From Candidatus Hodarchaeum mangrovi (lineage in GTDB: Archaea; Asgardarchaeota; Heimdallarchaeia; Hodarchaeales; Hodarchaeaceae), in assembly GCA_016839515.1 (NCBI GenBank), contig JAEOUE010000254.1, positions 1-64,000 on the forward strand: 64,000 nucleotides of DNA, read 5' to 3'. Position 1 is the first letter of the stretch; each line of letters starts with the position of its first letter. The position numbers were made by a program, and so were the translations under genes. The notes under the pieces are model-generated. The model searched no databases. It was not told the origin of the DNA and saw only the letters and a list, made by a program, of their open reading frames with translations. This document shows positions 10,768 through 20,601 of the stretch, piece after piece.

Positions 10768-11262
10768 TTAAAATTCAGGTTTAATATCGTCCCAAATTAT
10801 CTGGAAAACATCTTCGTCCTTTAGAGTTACATCCTGTATAATAAATTGATAAATCTTCAAAAGTAATTCATGATGACGAATCTCATCATTGAGTATTGTT
10901 TTTATTAATAATTTCTCCTTCTCATTTTCCAGCTGTTCCCACATTTCCTGATATGTATCAATTGCTTTCTTCTCAAGCTGTAAATGATGATCTATTTTCT
11001 TCTTTAATTCGTCTCTAATCTCTTCAGATATCATCTTAATCCCGCTTGTTTCCGAGTTTAAAGCAATTAGGGCATTAAGGATTGAAATATGCTTCTTGGA
11101 ATCCATAGTAATACTTTTTATCAATTCTGTAATTACTTTATTTTCTACTACTGTCAGTGAAACAGTAGCCGCTTTCATAATACTTTCTTCAAGTATAATT
11201 TGATTTTGATAGAATTCCAGTTTTTCCAATTTTATCACTCCATTCATTATTTTGTTAATCAT
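10768..11262 (-). CDS. Ferritin-like helical protein, uncharacterised
   Basis: Helical, with spaced acidic/His motifs (MDSKKHISILNAL..., DEIRHHELLLKIYQFI) suggestive of a ferritin-like fold. Confidence 0.45.
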   Translation of the reverse strand: MINKIMNGVIKLEKLEFYQNQIILEESIMKAATVSLTVVENKVITELIKSITMDSKKHISILNALIALNSETSGIKMISEEIRDELKKKIDHHLQLEKKAIDTYQEMWEQLENEKEKLLIKTILNDEIRHHELLLKIYQFIIQDVTLKDEDVFQIIWDDIKPEF

Positions 11263-11546
11263 CTACTCCAATTTAGTGATGATTTTCATGAAAATTTTCC
11301 TAATTTATTTTCTTAAATCATAAAAATACTATCTTTTTGTATAATAACGCTTTTAAATGTTTATTCTCAATATTTTAGATGTCTTGATAAAAATGTCGCT
11401 TTTATTACTCCTTTTTTTCTATTTGGAATGATATTTAAACTAGCAAAGTGATAAAACAATTGGTATATATATATATGCAATTATTTTGTTATATTAAAAA
11501 CATGTGTTTTGCATGTGATAGGAAAAAATTTTACTAAGGACTCCTA

Positions 11547-12308
11547 ATGTTCCGTCTTGATATAATAACCAAAGCAGGTATACTAGTTTTCTCTCATTCA
11601 TTCATTAATCCTTTAAGACTTGAAGAGAACAGCGATCAAGATATGCAGGCAAGTTTAATCACAGCTGTCTTAAATACTCTAAAAGAGACCCAAGGGGAAA
11701 CAATCACCGCCATACACCAAGTTGGATATAAATTACTTCTTTATGAAGGAATCCTTACCTTTGGTATCTTAACGATTTCTGGTGAGGATGAATCAAAGCT
11801 GCATAATTTTCTTCGGAGCATTGTTTTAAAATTTGAATTAATGTTTACCTACGAATTACATATAGAATCAGTGATCAATCGTACTACCTTCGAATCATTT
11901 AGGAAAATCATTAAGAATATGTATGAAGATATGATTGGGGTAGAATTTGATACATTGCATAAACTCTTAGAAATATTAAAATATTCTAATATATCCAACC
12001 TTGTTGTCTTTGAAACAAATTTTTTTCACCCCATTTTAACCAGTATAGTTGATCATTCGATTGATTTTCCTTTAGATAAAATTATTCGTATTTTTCGTGA
12101 GATTGACAATCTGAGTCTGAGTGAAAAAAAGGATAATGTAACTTGTTCTTTTGATTTGCAATCAATTATAATTCATGGTTTGAAGATTCGACAACATTGG
12201 ATTGCCTGCTTTTCTAGTCCAAATCATGTAAGCAAATTCATTATTCACAATGAAATTGAAGAAATTAAGAACTCATTGCTTTTTCCCGAAGCATTGTCAG
12301 TTAGTTAA
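11547..12308 (+). CDS. Longin/roadblock-like domain protein
   Basis: MFRLDIITKAGILVFSHSF...ITAIHQVGYKLLLYEGILTFGILTISGEDESKLHNFLRSIVLKFELMF, matching the beta2-alpha-beta3 longin-like layout seen in archaeal signalling proteins. Confidence 0.6.
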   Translation: MFRLDIITKAGILVFSHSFINPLRLEENSDQDMQASLITAVLNTLKETQGETITAIHQVGYKLLLYEGILTFGILTISGEDESKLHNFLRSIVLKFELMFTYELHIESVINRTTFESFRKIIKNMYEDMIGVEFDTLHKLLEILKYSNISNLVVFETNFFHPILTSIVDHSIDFPLDKIIRIFREIDNLSLSEKKDNVTCSFDLQSIIIHGLKIRQHWIACFSSPNHVSKFIIHNEIEEIKNSLLFPEALSVS

Positions 12309-12388
12309 CCATTCAACTAGCTTTATATGAAGGAAGATTTACATTTAATTAAAGTAAAAGTAATATTTGATATGAGGGACAAACTGTT

Positions 12389-12979
12389 TTGGATGAATTT
12401 TATACTTCATCAAAAGACTTAACAATAAAGATTGCTATTCTTAGTCATCCAGATAATAAAGTCACCCTCTTACTTGAAAATTTAGTCAATACTTACCCTA
12501 AAAAAAGTACTTATCAATATTTTTCTTCCATTTCTGTTAATATTGCTGGTTTACGGTTAGATGAGCTCGATTCTTTCACTAATCGGAAAGTAAAATTATT
12601 TTTAATCCAACCAGTTAGCAATCTCTTCACTGACAAGTTAAATAGACGATATTATGAAACATACGGGGCAGTTATCTTCTTTTCTAAAAATAATCATGAT
12701 GAATTTGTCGCTGCAAAAGCCTTTTATGAAAATTTCAGGAAACTAGCCTCAAGTGAAACTCATCCTGTAGCTTTTGTTGAAGTTCTAGATGGAACTGAAG
12801 AATCCATCTCTAAAATTTTAACTGAACCTGAAATTATAGAGGATGCTCCATATAACTTCTATTATGCTATTAATATGCAAGATTACAAAGGATTTAGACA
12901 GATCTTGGAATTTATCACTAGGCAATTCCTAACAGGTCAAGAAGTTTTGAGAATTATTTCGATGCCCGATACCACTTAA
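12389..12979 (+). CDS. Degenerate Ras-like GTPase fold protein (putative pseudo-GTPase)
   Basis: Colinear with the GTPase at 20044-20601 (KIAILSHPDNKVTLLLENLV vs KVLLLGDGAVGKTALRDSFL; KLFLIQPVSNLFTDKLNRRYYETYGAVIFFSKNN vs RFQIWDLAGQPAFRDVRKLYYRNTAGAFLVFDLTR), but P-loop, DxxGQ and NKxD are lost. TTG start. Confidence 0.55.
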   Translation: MDEFYTSSKDLTIKIAILSHPDNKVTLLLENLVNTYPKKSTYQYFSSISVNIAGLRLDELDSFTNRKVKLFLIQPVSNLFTDKLNRRYYETYGAVIFFSKNNHDEFVAAKAFYENFRKLASSETHPVAFVEVLDGTEESISKILTEPEIIEDAPYNFYYAINMQDYKGFRQILEFITRQFLTGQEVLRIISMPDTT

Positions 12980-13022
12980 GTAAATTTAGGTTTTTTCTGT
13001 TCAAGTCAAATGAGGAGTTATA

Positions 13023-13496
13023 ATGCGTGCTATTCGAAGAAAAGAAAAAGAAATAGATGTAATTGAATGTAAAAAGATAATCAAAAAATGTAAGTATATA
13101 ACCCTCGCAATGAGTAAAAATAATGTGCCATATTTAGTAACAATTACTCATGGATATGATAGTGACCAAAATTTTATTTATTTTCATTGTGCAAATGAAG
13201 GAAAAAAGCTAGATTATATCAGAGAAAATAATAACGTTTGGGGACAAGCCTTATTAGACCACGGTTATCAACAAGGAAAATGCAATCATTATTATGAATC
13301 AGTTCACTTTAAAGGAGAAGTAGAAATACTCCAGGATTTTCCAGAAAAAAAATTAGCTTTGGAAGCTTTGATTGACAGTTTAGAAGAAGATCCAAAAATT
13401 GTTAAGAAACAACAATTAACACAACAGTCGATAGAGAATGTTACCATTGGTAAGATCAAAATAACTAAACTAAGTGGTAAGAGATCAATTGGTTAA
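13023..13496 (+). CDS. Pyridoxamine 5'-phosphate oxidase-family FMN-binding split-barrel protein (NimA-like)
   Basis: CKYITLAMSKNNVPYLVTITHGYD...IYFHCANEGKKLDYIRENNNVWGQAL...YYESVHFKGEVEIL. Confidence 0.85.
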   Translation: MRAIRRKEKEIDVIECKKIIKKCKYITLAMSKNNVPYLVTITHGYDSDQNFIYFHCANEGKKLDYIRENNNVWGQALLDHGYQQGKCNHYYESVHFKGEVEILQDFPEKKLALEALIDSLEEDPKIVKKQQLTQQSIENVTIGKIKITKLSGKRSIG

Positions 13497-13507
13497 TGTA
13501 ATGTTTT

Positions 13508-14089
13508 CTATTTTTTTTTCATCCTCTCTTTAACTTCAGCAATAATATTATCTATCTCATCAGTCTTCTCCTTTCTTTCAATTGTCCTCTTTGATTCATT
13601 ATTTAAGATAGCTTTTTCTTGTGTAGAAAGAGCACCTGCTTCAGAACCTTTAATCTCCAAGTCTCTCCCAAGGATTTTTGATAATTTCTTTAAAATTAAA
13701 TTCCTTATTGGGAAGGAATGAATTTTCTTTTTATTAAAAATATCATTCACAAAAGACTGAAATTTGGCTTCTTTTTGTGATGAATTTGATACAATCTTTA
13801 CTAATTCGTCCATATTAAGCTGGATTATTTCTAAAAATTCTATTACAACTTCTATATCTAATATTTTGCCTAATAGCTCTCTTTTTTTTTCTATAACTTG
13901 TCTACTTGTATCATAATGCGATTTATTTAATTCATCAACAAATTCTCTCTCTAATTCTTCTTGTTTAATCTTTAACTTTTGTAATTCTCTATTGTATGAT
14001 TCAAGAAATACATTCAGTGATTTGGGGAATTCTGTTATCGAAATCTTTTTTCTTGAAAAGAAGCTAAAAGAACTCATCTTGCAGAACAT
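13508..14089 (-). CDS. Uncharacterised coiled-coil protein
   Basis: Long open frame rich in K/E/L heptad-like segments; no recognised motif. Confidence 0.5.
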   Translation of the reverse strand: MFCKMSSFSFFSRKKISITEFPKSLNVFLESYNRELQKLKIKQEELEREFVDELNKSHYDTSRQVIEKKRELLGKILDIEVVIEFLEIIQLNMDELVKIVSNSSQKEAKFQSFVNDIFNKKKIHSFPIRNLILKKLSKILGRDLEIKGSEAGALSTQEKAILNNESKRTIERKEKTDEIDNIIAEVKERMKKK

Positions 14090-14359
14090 TGCTCCTGATT
14101 AACTTAAATAATTTTACTTATAGGTTATTTAATATGGTTTTCTAGTATTCCTTTAAAAATATTGGAAAACTATTGTCTCTGCTCGGACATTAGAGGGGGA
14201 TGGGAGTTTATTCCTCACAAACTGAAGTGATTTATTACTTTATCTCTTTAGCATTGTAATTACCATAAGGATTTATTAAGCTAGTAAGAAAAAAATCTTT
14301 AGGTAAGATTTTTAATTTATCCTTCCAAAATAAATATTAATTCCGTTGGGGCTGTTTCT

Positions 14360-17300
14360 GTGAGACTATTATTTCATTTGAAATATTGGGTTTTCAAAGA
14401 TCTCTTTAATTTCACTTTGATTATCAGTTTGGTCATCCTTCCATCCTTTAATTATAATATCCTATTTCCGTCTCTAAATTTCATTGAAGGACAGAATGAG
14501 GAACTTTCAAACCAAAGCTCTGCTATTGATGTTAACTCGGTGAATACCGATCCATATTTCATTTTACACTCATTTCAAACCCCAAAAATCCTTTTTATTA
14601 TTGAAGATAAAAATAATCCACATCCACAGCTGGATATACCATTCTACAATTATATGACAGTGAACCTAAGCTTTTCAGTTTCTTATCATGATGATCAAAA
14701 TCAAACTTACCCTTCTGAGATTGATGCTATTGTAATATCTCAAACAATCATTGATGAAGGAGTTGTCAACAATCTTAATGCTAGTACGATTCCAATATTA
14801 ACAATGGAACCAGGTACACAAAATGAATTTCAATTAGGATCAAATTGGGGGATTGTTACTTCAGTAAATTCATTTTATGGGATAAATTCCTCTCACTATA
14901 TAACTAATGGCTTACCAGATCAATCATCAGTTCAAATTTATAATACAACTGGGAATTTTGGATATTTACTTGGTTTTAATGCTGTTCCTATTGGTTGTCA
15001 AGTTAATGATTTAGCAAAACCTTCATCTTTAGCAAATCATAAGTGGTTTCGTTCATTAATTACTTTAGAAAAGGGAGAAAATGACTGGTTATTAAAACCT
15101 GCCCCTGAACGAAGAGTATTTTGGGGTGCACACCAAGGAAATCTATTGAATCAGGCAGGATGGAATCTCTGGGAAAGGTCGTTAAAATGGATTTTATATG
15201 ATGATGATCCTGGAAGCGCTTCAATTACAGTAAATGTTAAGGATAAATCTTCAAAAAACGTAGAAAATGCTAAAGTAACATTAATTAATTCAACTGATTA
15301 TTCAAATTATTGGACTCTTAATACTACTGTTACTGGCACCGTAACTTTTACAGATATACCTTTTGATGATTATAACATTATAGTTGAATATCAAAAATCA
15401 ATAAATGATTCACTAACAATGTTACCAATTGTCTCTGAACGTACTTTTCAACGAACTGCAAGTTTCACCTATAGTATTCAGATCCCTTTGTATTTGGACA
15501 ATGAACCACCACAGATATTAAATACATGGTTCAATTCATCAGAATATTCGTTTTATGCAGATATCACTGATATTATCGCAATTTCAGAAGCCTTACTTAA
15601 CATTACAGTAATAAATAAAACTTCACCCTATGATATTATCATAAATACTAATTTTTCAATGGTTCTTAAAACAGGTATTACTTATTTTAATGATACTGCC
15701 TTAGATACTCTAGATGGTACAAATGTAAAAATTTACTACAATATCATTGCTACGGATGAGGCAGGAAATACACGTGTTTCAACAGTTGAAATATTTGATT
15801 TAGAAGACCCCAATCCTCCTCAAATTCATTCTTATGGAGCAAACGATTTTAAAAACGGAACTATCTTATTCTGGGCTAATGTTACTGACGATGGTGAGGT
15901 TGAGTCTGTTACTTTACGAATAAATAATACTTTTCTAAGTATGTTCAAAAATCAATCTAATTATTGGATAGTAAAGAAGAATTTTAATTACGATCTCGTT
16001 CTTAACTATACGATTTGGTCTGCCATTGATACATTAGGAAATGAGAACGGGTCAAAATTGCTTACTATTGATCCTTTATCTCAATTAATGCAAGTTGGGG
16101 ATAATCAAGCACCTCAAATTTGGGAGATCATGAGTACATTTACTTCTCATGTGGAAGGTTTTGTAGATTTCTCTGCACGAGTACAGGATTGGAACATTTA
16201 TCAGTCTCAAGTTAACGTCAGTCAAGTAAAAATTATTTTCGAAATAAATGGAGAAAATGTAACTTATTCCATGTTGAATCCTGGTGGTGGAATTTTTTAT
16301 TCCTTTTCCTACCTATTTAATTACAATGATTCAGTAGCCTTCTGGATTCAAGCGACCGATCTAGCAGGTAATCTGAATCAAGGAAGTAAACATGGTCCTT
16401 ATCCTATTTCTGATAATACTATACCCTATGGTATTTATTGGGCAAAGGAATGGGGGAATGGAACTGTAGATTTTTATTCCCAAGTGGTTGACTGGCCAGA
16501 AAATCAAACGAGTTCTATTTTAAATTATACTACAAATTATCCTTTTTCTTGGATCAGTCTACCGATGGATAAAATCAATAGTACCTTTTTCCATAAAAGA
16601 ATAGATACTTTTGAATATTCTGAAAATAATATTTGGTTTATAATTTCTGCAACAGATGCTTATAATAACAAATATCTACCATCCCTAGATGAAGCCAAGA
16701 GTATCATATTAACGGATGTGGTTAATCCTTCCATTTATTCTTCAAAAATTCACAATTCTACAAGTATCGATTGTCAAATTATTCTCGAGCTTCGAGCTAT
16801 AGATTCATTCGGACTTCCATATCCCTATACTTTAAACAATACATATTACTTAAACTATTCAGTCAATGGGAACCCGATGATCTCAGTAATTATGTCATAT
16901 GTCGATTATGGTCATTTTTCTTATACTTTAAACTTCTCATATTTAGATAATGTCTATTTATATGCTTGGGTTAATGATTTTTCTGGAAATCAAGGGTCTT
17001 GGTCAAAAAATATTACTATATTAGACTTTTCTGCTCCCAAAATTACAAATTATAATGGAACTGTTGATCAAACGGGGATATTTAAATTATGGGTAGAGAT
17101 ATTAGAGAATGGTAGTGGATTGGTAAATCAAAGAATTATTCTTTATGTAAGTAGCTCTATTTTCTATGAAACTTTAGTGAATAATGGAACGAAAAATATC
17201 TATGTTTATGAAAGAGGGGGATTTACACCACAAATGACCTTTGTTTTCTTTGAAATTGAAGCTTCAGACCTAGCAAACAATATCTATATAACACCATATT

Positions 17301-19189
17301 CAAGAGCTCCTATTGAAGACAAAATTCCTCCCCATTATGATGATTTTAGTATTATTCCTCAACAATCTTATCTTAACCGAACTCATGTGAATCTTGATTT
17401 CTGGATTGAGGCTTTTGATTCATTTGGAATATTAACGTCAGTTTTTGTAAACATTAGTTATGAAGACCATTATTCTAACTATACTCTTCTTAAATTTGGA
17501 GATCTTTATAAAACTTCGTCTAGTATAATAAGAAACGCAAATACCTCTTACTCCTTTGAGCTCGTTATTGTTGATGGCGTAGGGTTAACCAATCGAACAG
17601 GTTGGGTGGATTTCGTCACTTTACCATTTAACCAAGCTATTATTACAGATTTTGGAATCGAATATTCACCAACAGAAACTAATCAAATTAGAATTTGGAC
17701 TATTGTTAATAATTCAAAGGATGACGTAAACCTTTACCTTAATGCATCAAAAAACGACCAGATAATAGTATCGCATGAATTAATGATATTCAATGATTCT
17801 CATTATTATTTTGAGCTGAATAATGTAAGCTATCAAAGCAATATTACATATGAAATAGTAGTTGTAGATAACGGTGTTAGAAATGAATATTATTTGCCTA
17901 ATATAATTGAAGATATAATAGTGGTCGAAGATAAATGGGCTCCCAAATTCATTGGATTCGATTACGATCCAAATTATGGCAATAATTCTATATTAATATG
18001 GGCTAGTGTCTTTGAAGATGGAGCAGGGATTGAAAACATCACAATTGTATATGATTTTACCTCTGGTGGTAGTGGAGGAAATCTCCAAGACTGGAAGATA
18101 GATAGTTTGACTCAAATCAACCAATCGTATTATACAATCGTCATTCCAATTACAGGTTCGGGTAAATTTCAATTTAAGTTAATTGCATATGATAAAGCAG
18201 GAAATAAAAACCCTCAAAGTTACTTTACAACATATCCTATTCCAAATATTGAAAGTGGAATTGATCCGCTATTACTCTTAATTGTCTTCGCTTTAACAGC
18301 CTTTATCTTTATTAGCGCAATCGTAGCTGGAAATATCTACCGGAGAAAGAAACAAGCTCAAGAATCAAAATTAAAAGAGTTAAAGACAAAATTAAATATT
18401 CCACTAAATATTTACACACTTCTTGTAACTAGCGCTGCAGGAATTCCAATTTTTGATATGACAAATGTTCTTTATCAACGAGACGAATCCTTAAACACCA
18501 CACTTTCAGGTGTTTCAGTTAGCATCGATACTTTTCTTGATTCTTTTCAGGCTGATTTTATAGATCAATTTCAACAAGTTCCTCAGCATGAACGGAGCGA
18601 ATTTGTTCGAATTAGTGTCATCGAACAAGCTCAAGTAAAGATCTTAATTGGTGCAAGTCAAAATTATAGAATGTTTATTTTCTTCAAGGAGAAACCATCA
18701 GCTTTTGCAAGGAATATTGCCTCTAAGATTATCAGGGAAATTGAGGAAAAATTACCTCTTAAGGATTTGGGGATAATTGATGATAGCCTATTGAAACCTC
18801 AAATTAAAAGAATTATAAATTCTCATCTCCCCTTAACCCTTTTAACACCCTTTTCAATTGATCCAGCAAAAATTAAATTTTATGAAGCTAAAATCAAAGC
18901 TCATGAAACGTCACCTATATCCATGAAGGCATTGAATCTATTAAAAAGAATAATTGTCACCCGTACTTCGCCAAATCTCCTAAAATCAGAGAATAAAACT
19001 CAATTAACCTTTTACGATAAAAATTTAGCAAATCTTCAAATTTTAATGGGAGTAGAATTTTTATACTCTGAAGTAATTGTTATTTGTAAAAAGGCTCTAA
19101 ATGCTTCTGAAGAGCTCATGTATGAAGCTCTCTGGATAGGAGCTTCCCCTTTAGTTAACTTACTTCACGAACCTAAATTTGGTGTTTAA
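14360..19189 (+). CDS. Giant single-span surface protein: N-terminal membrane segment, multiple Ig-like repeats, TM helix, cytosolic longin/roadblock-like tail
   Basis: Tandem units marked by D..PP/AP starts and AxDxxGN-type ends (ATDEAGN, AIDTLGN, ATDLAGN, VNDFSGN, AYDKAGN). TM LLLLIVFALTAFIFISAIVAGNIYRRKK, then LNIYTLLVTSAAGIPIFDMTNVLY...QAQVKILIGASQNYRMFIFFKE. Confidence 0.8.
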   Translation: MRLLFHLKYWVFKDLFNFTLIISLVILPSFNYNILFPSLNFIEGQNEELSNQSSAIDVNSVNTDPYFILHSFQTPKILFIIEDKNNPHPQLDIPFYNYMTVNLSFSVSYHDDQNQTYPSEIDAIVISQTIIDEGVVNNLNASTIPILTMEPGTQNEFQLGSNWGIVTSVNSFYGINSSHYITNGLPDQSSVQIYNTTGNFGYLLGFNAVPIGCQVNDLAKPSSLANHKWFRSLITLEKGENDWLLKPAPERRVFWGAHQGNLLNQAGWNLWERSLKWILYDDDPGSASITVNVKDKSSKNVENAKVTLINSTDYSNYWTLNTTVTGTVTFTDIPFDDYNIIVEYQKSINDSLTMLPIVSERTFQRTASFTYSIQIPLYLDNEPPQILNTWFNSSEYSFYADITDIIAISEALLNITVINKTSPYDIIINTNFSMVLKTGITYFNDTALDTLDGTNVKIYYNIIATDEAGNTRVSTVEIFDLEDPNPPQIHSYGANDFKNGTILFWANVTDDGEVESVTLRINNTFLSMFKNQSNYWIVKKNFNYDLVLNYTIWSAIDTLGNENGSKLLTIDPLSQLMQVGDNQAPQIWEIMSTFTSHVEGFVDFSARVQDWNIYQSQVNVSQVKIIFEINGENVTYSMLNPGGGIFYSFSYLFNYNDSVAFWIQATDLAGNLNQGSKHGPYPISDNTIPYGIYWAKEWGNGTVDFYSQVVDWPENQTSSILNYTTNYPFSWISLPMDKINSTFFHKRIDTFEYSENNIWFIISATDAYNNKYLPSLDEAKSIILTDVVNPSIYSSKIHNSTSIDCQIILELRAIDSFGLPYPYTLNNTYYLNYSVNGNPMISVIMSYVDYGHFSYTLNFSYLDNVYLYAWVNDFSGNQGSWSKNITILDFSAPKITNYNGTVDQTGIFKLWVEILENGSGLVNQRIILYVSSSIFYETLVNNGTKNIYVYERGGFTPQMTFVFFEIEASDLANNIYITPYSRAPIEDKIPPHYDDFSIIPQQSYLNRTHVNLDFWIEAFDSFGILTSVFVNISYEDHYSNYTLLKFGDLYKTSSSIIRNANTSYSFELVIVDGVGLTNRTGWVDFVTLPFNQAIITDFGIEYSPTETNQIRIWTIVNNSKDDVNLYLNASKNDQIIVSHELMIFNDSHYYFELNNVSYQSNITYEIVVVDNGVRNEYYLPNIIEDIIVVEDKWAPKFIGFDYDPNYGNNSILIWASVFEDGAGIENITIVYDFTSGGSGGNLQDWKIDSLTQINQSYYTIVIPITGSGKFQFKLIAYDKAGNKNPQSYFTTYPIPNIESGIDPLLLLIVFALTAFIFISAIVAGNIYRRKKQAQESKLKELKTKLNIPLNIYTLLVTSAAGIPIFDMTNVLYQRDESLNTTLSGVSVSIDTFLDSFQADFIDQFQQVPQHERSEFVRISVIEQAQVKILIGASQNYRMFIFFKEKPSAFARNIASKIIREIEEKLPLKDLGIIDDSLLKPQIKRIINSHLPLTLLTPFSIDPAKIKFYEAKIKAHETSPISMKALNLLKRIIVTRTSPNLLKSENKTQLTFYDKNLANLQILMGVEFLYSEVIVICKKALNASEELMYEALWIGASPLVNLLHEPKFGV

Positions 19190-19769
19190 ATCTTTGACAA
19201 TTATTGTAAAGATTGTACTTCTAGGAGATGGTTCTGTTGGTAAGACTACTTTACGTGAACGATTCATGGGTAGGGGATTTACAACCAGTTATTTACCTAC
19301 TTTAGGAGCAGAATTTGTCTCAAAGGTCCTTCCAATCACCAGACCAACCAAAACAATATCATTGCGTTTTCAGATATGGGATTTGGCAGGGCAACCAACC
19401 TTTAAACAAATCAGAAAATTATATTATCGTGATTCGGTAGGATTAATTCTTGTTTTCGACATTACTCGTCCAGAGTCTCTTTACAATTTAAAAACATGGT
19501 TAAGTGAAGCAATAACTTATTCAGGGTCTAAAAAATTATCTGTTGTCATTTTGGGTAATAAGATTGATCTGAGAGAATTAGACTGGGTAAAAGCCGAGGA
19601 AATTACTCAAACTTTAAATGAAATTAATAAATTTGACACTTTAGATTCTCCTGCTATCTTTTATCAAACATCTGCCAAAACAGGGGAGAATGTGAATTTA
19701 GCATTCGAAACTATAGGAAAAAAAATTCTCGATAGGTATGAACAGCTAAATTATTTTGATGAAGTATGA
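19179..19769 (+). CDS. Ras/Rab-like small GTPase
   Basis: GDGSVGKTTL (G1), FQIWDLAGQPTF (G3), GNKIDL (G4), TSAKTGENV (G5); TTG start overlapping the upstream gene by 11 nt (TTG at 19194 also possible). Confidence 0.92.
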   Translation: MVFKSLTIIVKIVLLGDGSVGKTTLRERFMGRGFTTSYLPTLGAEFVSKVLPITRPTKTISLRFQIWDLAGQPTFKQIRKLYYRDSVGLILVFDITRPESLYNLKTWLSEAITYSGSKKLSVVILGNKIDLRELDWVKAEEITQTLNEINKFDTLDSPAIFYQTSAKTGENVNLAFETIGKKILDRYEQLNYFDEV

Positions 19770-19787
19770 AGATTTTTAAACAAGAAG

Positions 19788-20018
19788 GTGTGTACAAAAT
19801 TAAGTTGGATGAATTTTACAATGCAATCCTCAGACTTGAGTTACAAAGGAAAAACATGCGAAAGTTGTGCTTACTTAACAGAAAAGGCTCCGATTTATTA
19901 TAAAGAGCATATTACTGAAAAAGAAGCCGGTTTATGTCGATTATATATATTAAAGGACCATTTTGCTATTATGTTGAAGAATGAAATTGCTTGTCCAGAA
20001 TTTATTTCCAAAGAATAG
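19788..20018 (+). CDS. Small Cys-containing putative metal-binding protein
   Basis: KTCESCAYLTEKAPIYYKEHITEKEAGLCRLYILKDHFAIMLKNEIACPEFISKE: CxxC plus C plus C, located between two GTPase genes on the same strand. Confidence 0.55.
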   Translation: MCTKLSWMNFTMQSSDLSYKGKTCESCAYLTEKAPIYYKEHITEKEAGLCRLYILKDHFAIMLKNEIACPEFISKE

Positions 20019-20043
20019 AAGATCTTATGAATAGGAGAATATT

Positions 20044-20601
20044 ATGGCTATATTGGCTAAAGTTTTACTTTTAGGAGATGGTGCAGTTGGTAAAACGGCC
20101 TTAAGAGATTCTTTTCTTGGACGAAGTTTTTCAACCAATTATATACCAACATTGGGTGCAGATTTCATCGCAAAAACCATTACACTTGAGGGGAGAGAAC
20201 TCAGATTTCAAATATGGGATTTAGCTGGACAACCGGCATTTCGTGATGTTAGGAAGCTTTATTATCGTAATACAGCTGGAGCATTCCTAGTTTTTGATTT
20301 AACACGTTTGGAGACATTAACAAACATATCTACATGGTTGACTGAACTTGCGATTAATGCTAATACTCCTAAGGTTTCAATCGTAGTGATTGGAAATAAA
20401 TTAGATCTATTAGAAAAAGAAATTGACCTTGAAAATGAAATTGAATCAATTTTGGAGACCATAAAATTAAAACATCTAGCAAACATTGATACACATATAA
20501 CATACATCGAAACATCAGCTAAAACAGGCAAAAATGTCCCTGATGCGTTTTTTAAATTGGGAGAAGGGATTTTACAACTATATGTGAATGAAAATTTTTA
20601 A
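20044..20601 (+). CDS. Ras/Rab-like small GTPase
   Basis: GDGAVGKTAL, FQIWDLAGQPAF, GNKLDL, TSAKTGKNV. Confidence 0.93.
   Translation: MAILAKVLLLGDGAVGKTALRDSFLGRSFSTNYIPTLGADFIAKTITLEGRELRFQIWDLAGQPAFRDVRKLYYRNTAGAFLVFDLTRLETLTNISTWLTELAINANTPKVSIVVIGNKLDLLEKEIDLENEIESILETIKLKHLANIDTHITYIETSAKTGKNVPDAFFKLGEGILQLYVNENF

Noticed and set aside
11464-11480. (TA)n run upstream of the longin gene
   Set aside because: Short AT dinucleotide run in a very AT-rich intergenic region; could be a promoter but not distinctive.
13508-14089. Possible ESCRT-III-like coiled-coil protein
   Set aside because: Only generic coiled-coil composition; no specific ESCRT-III signature. Left as uncharacterised.
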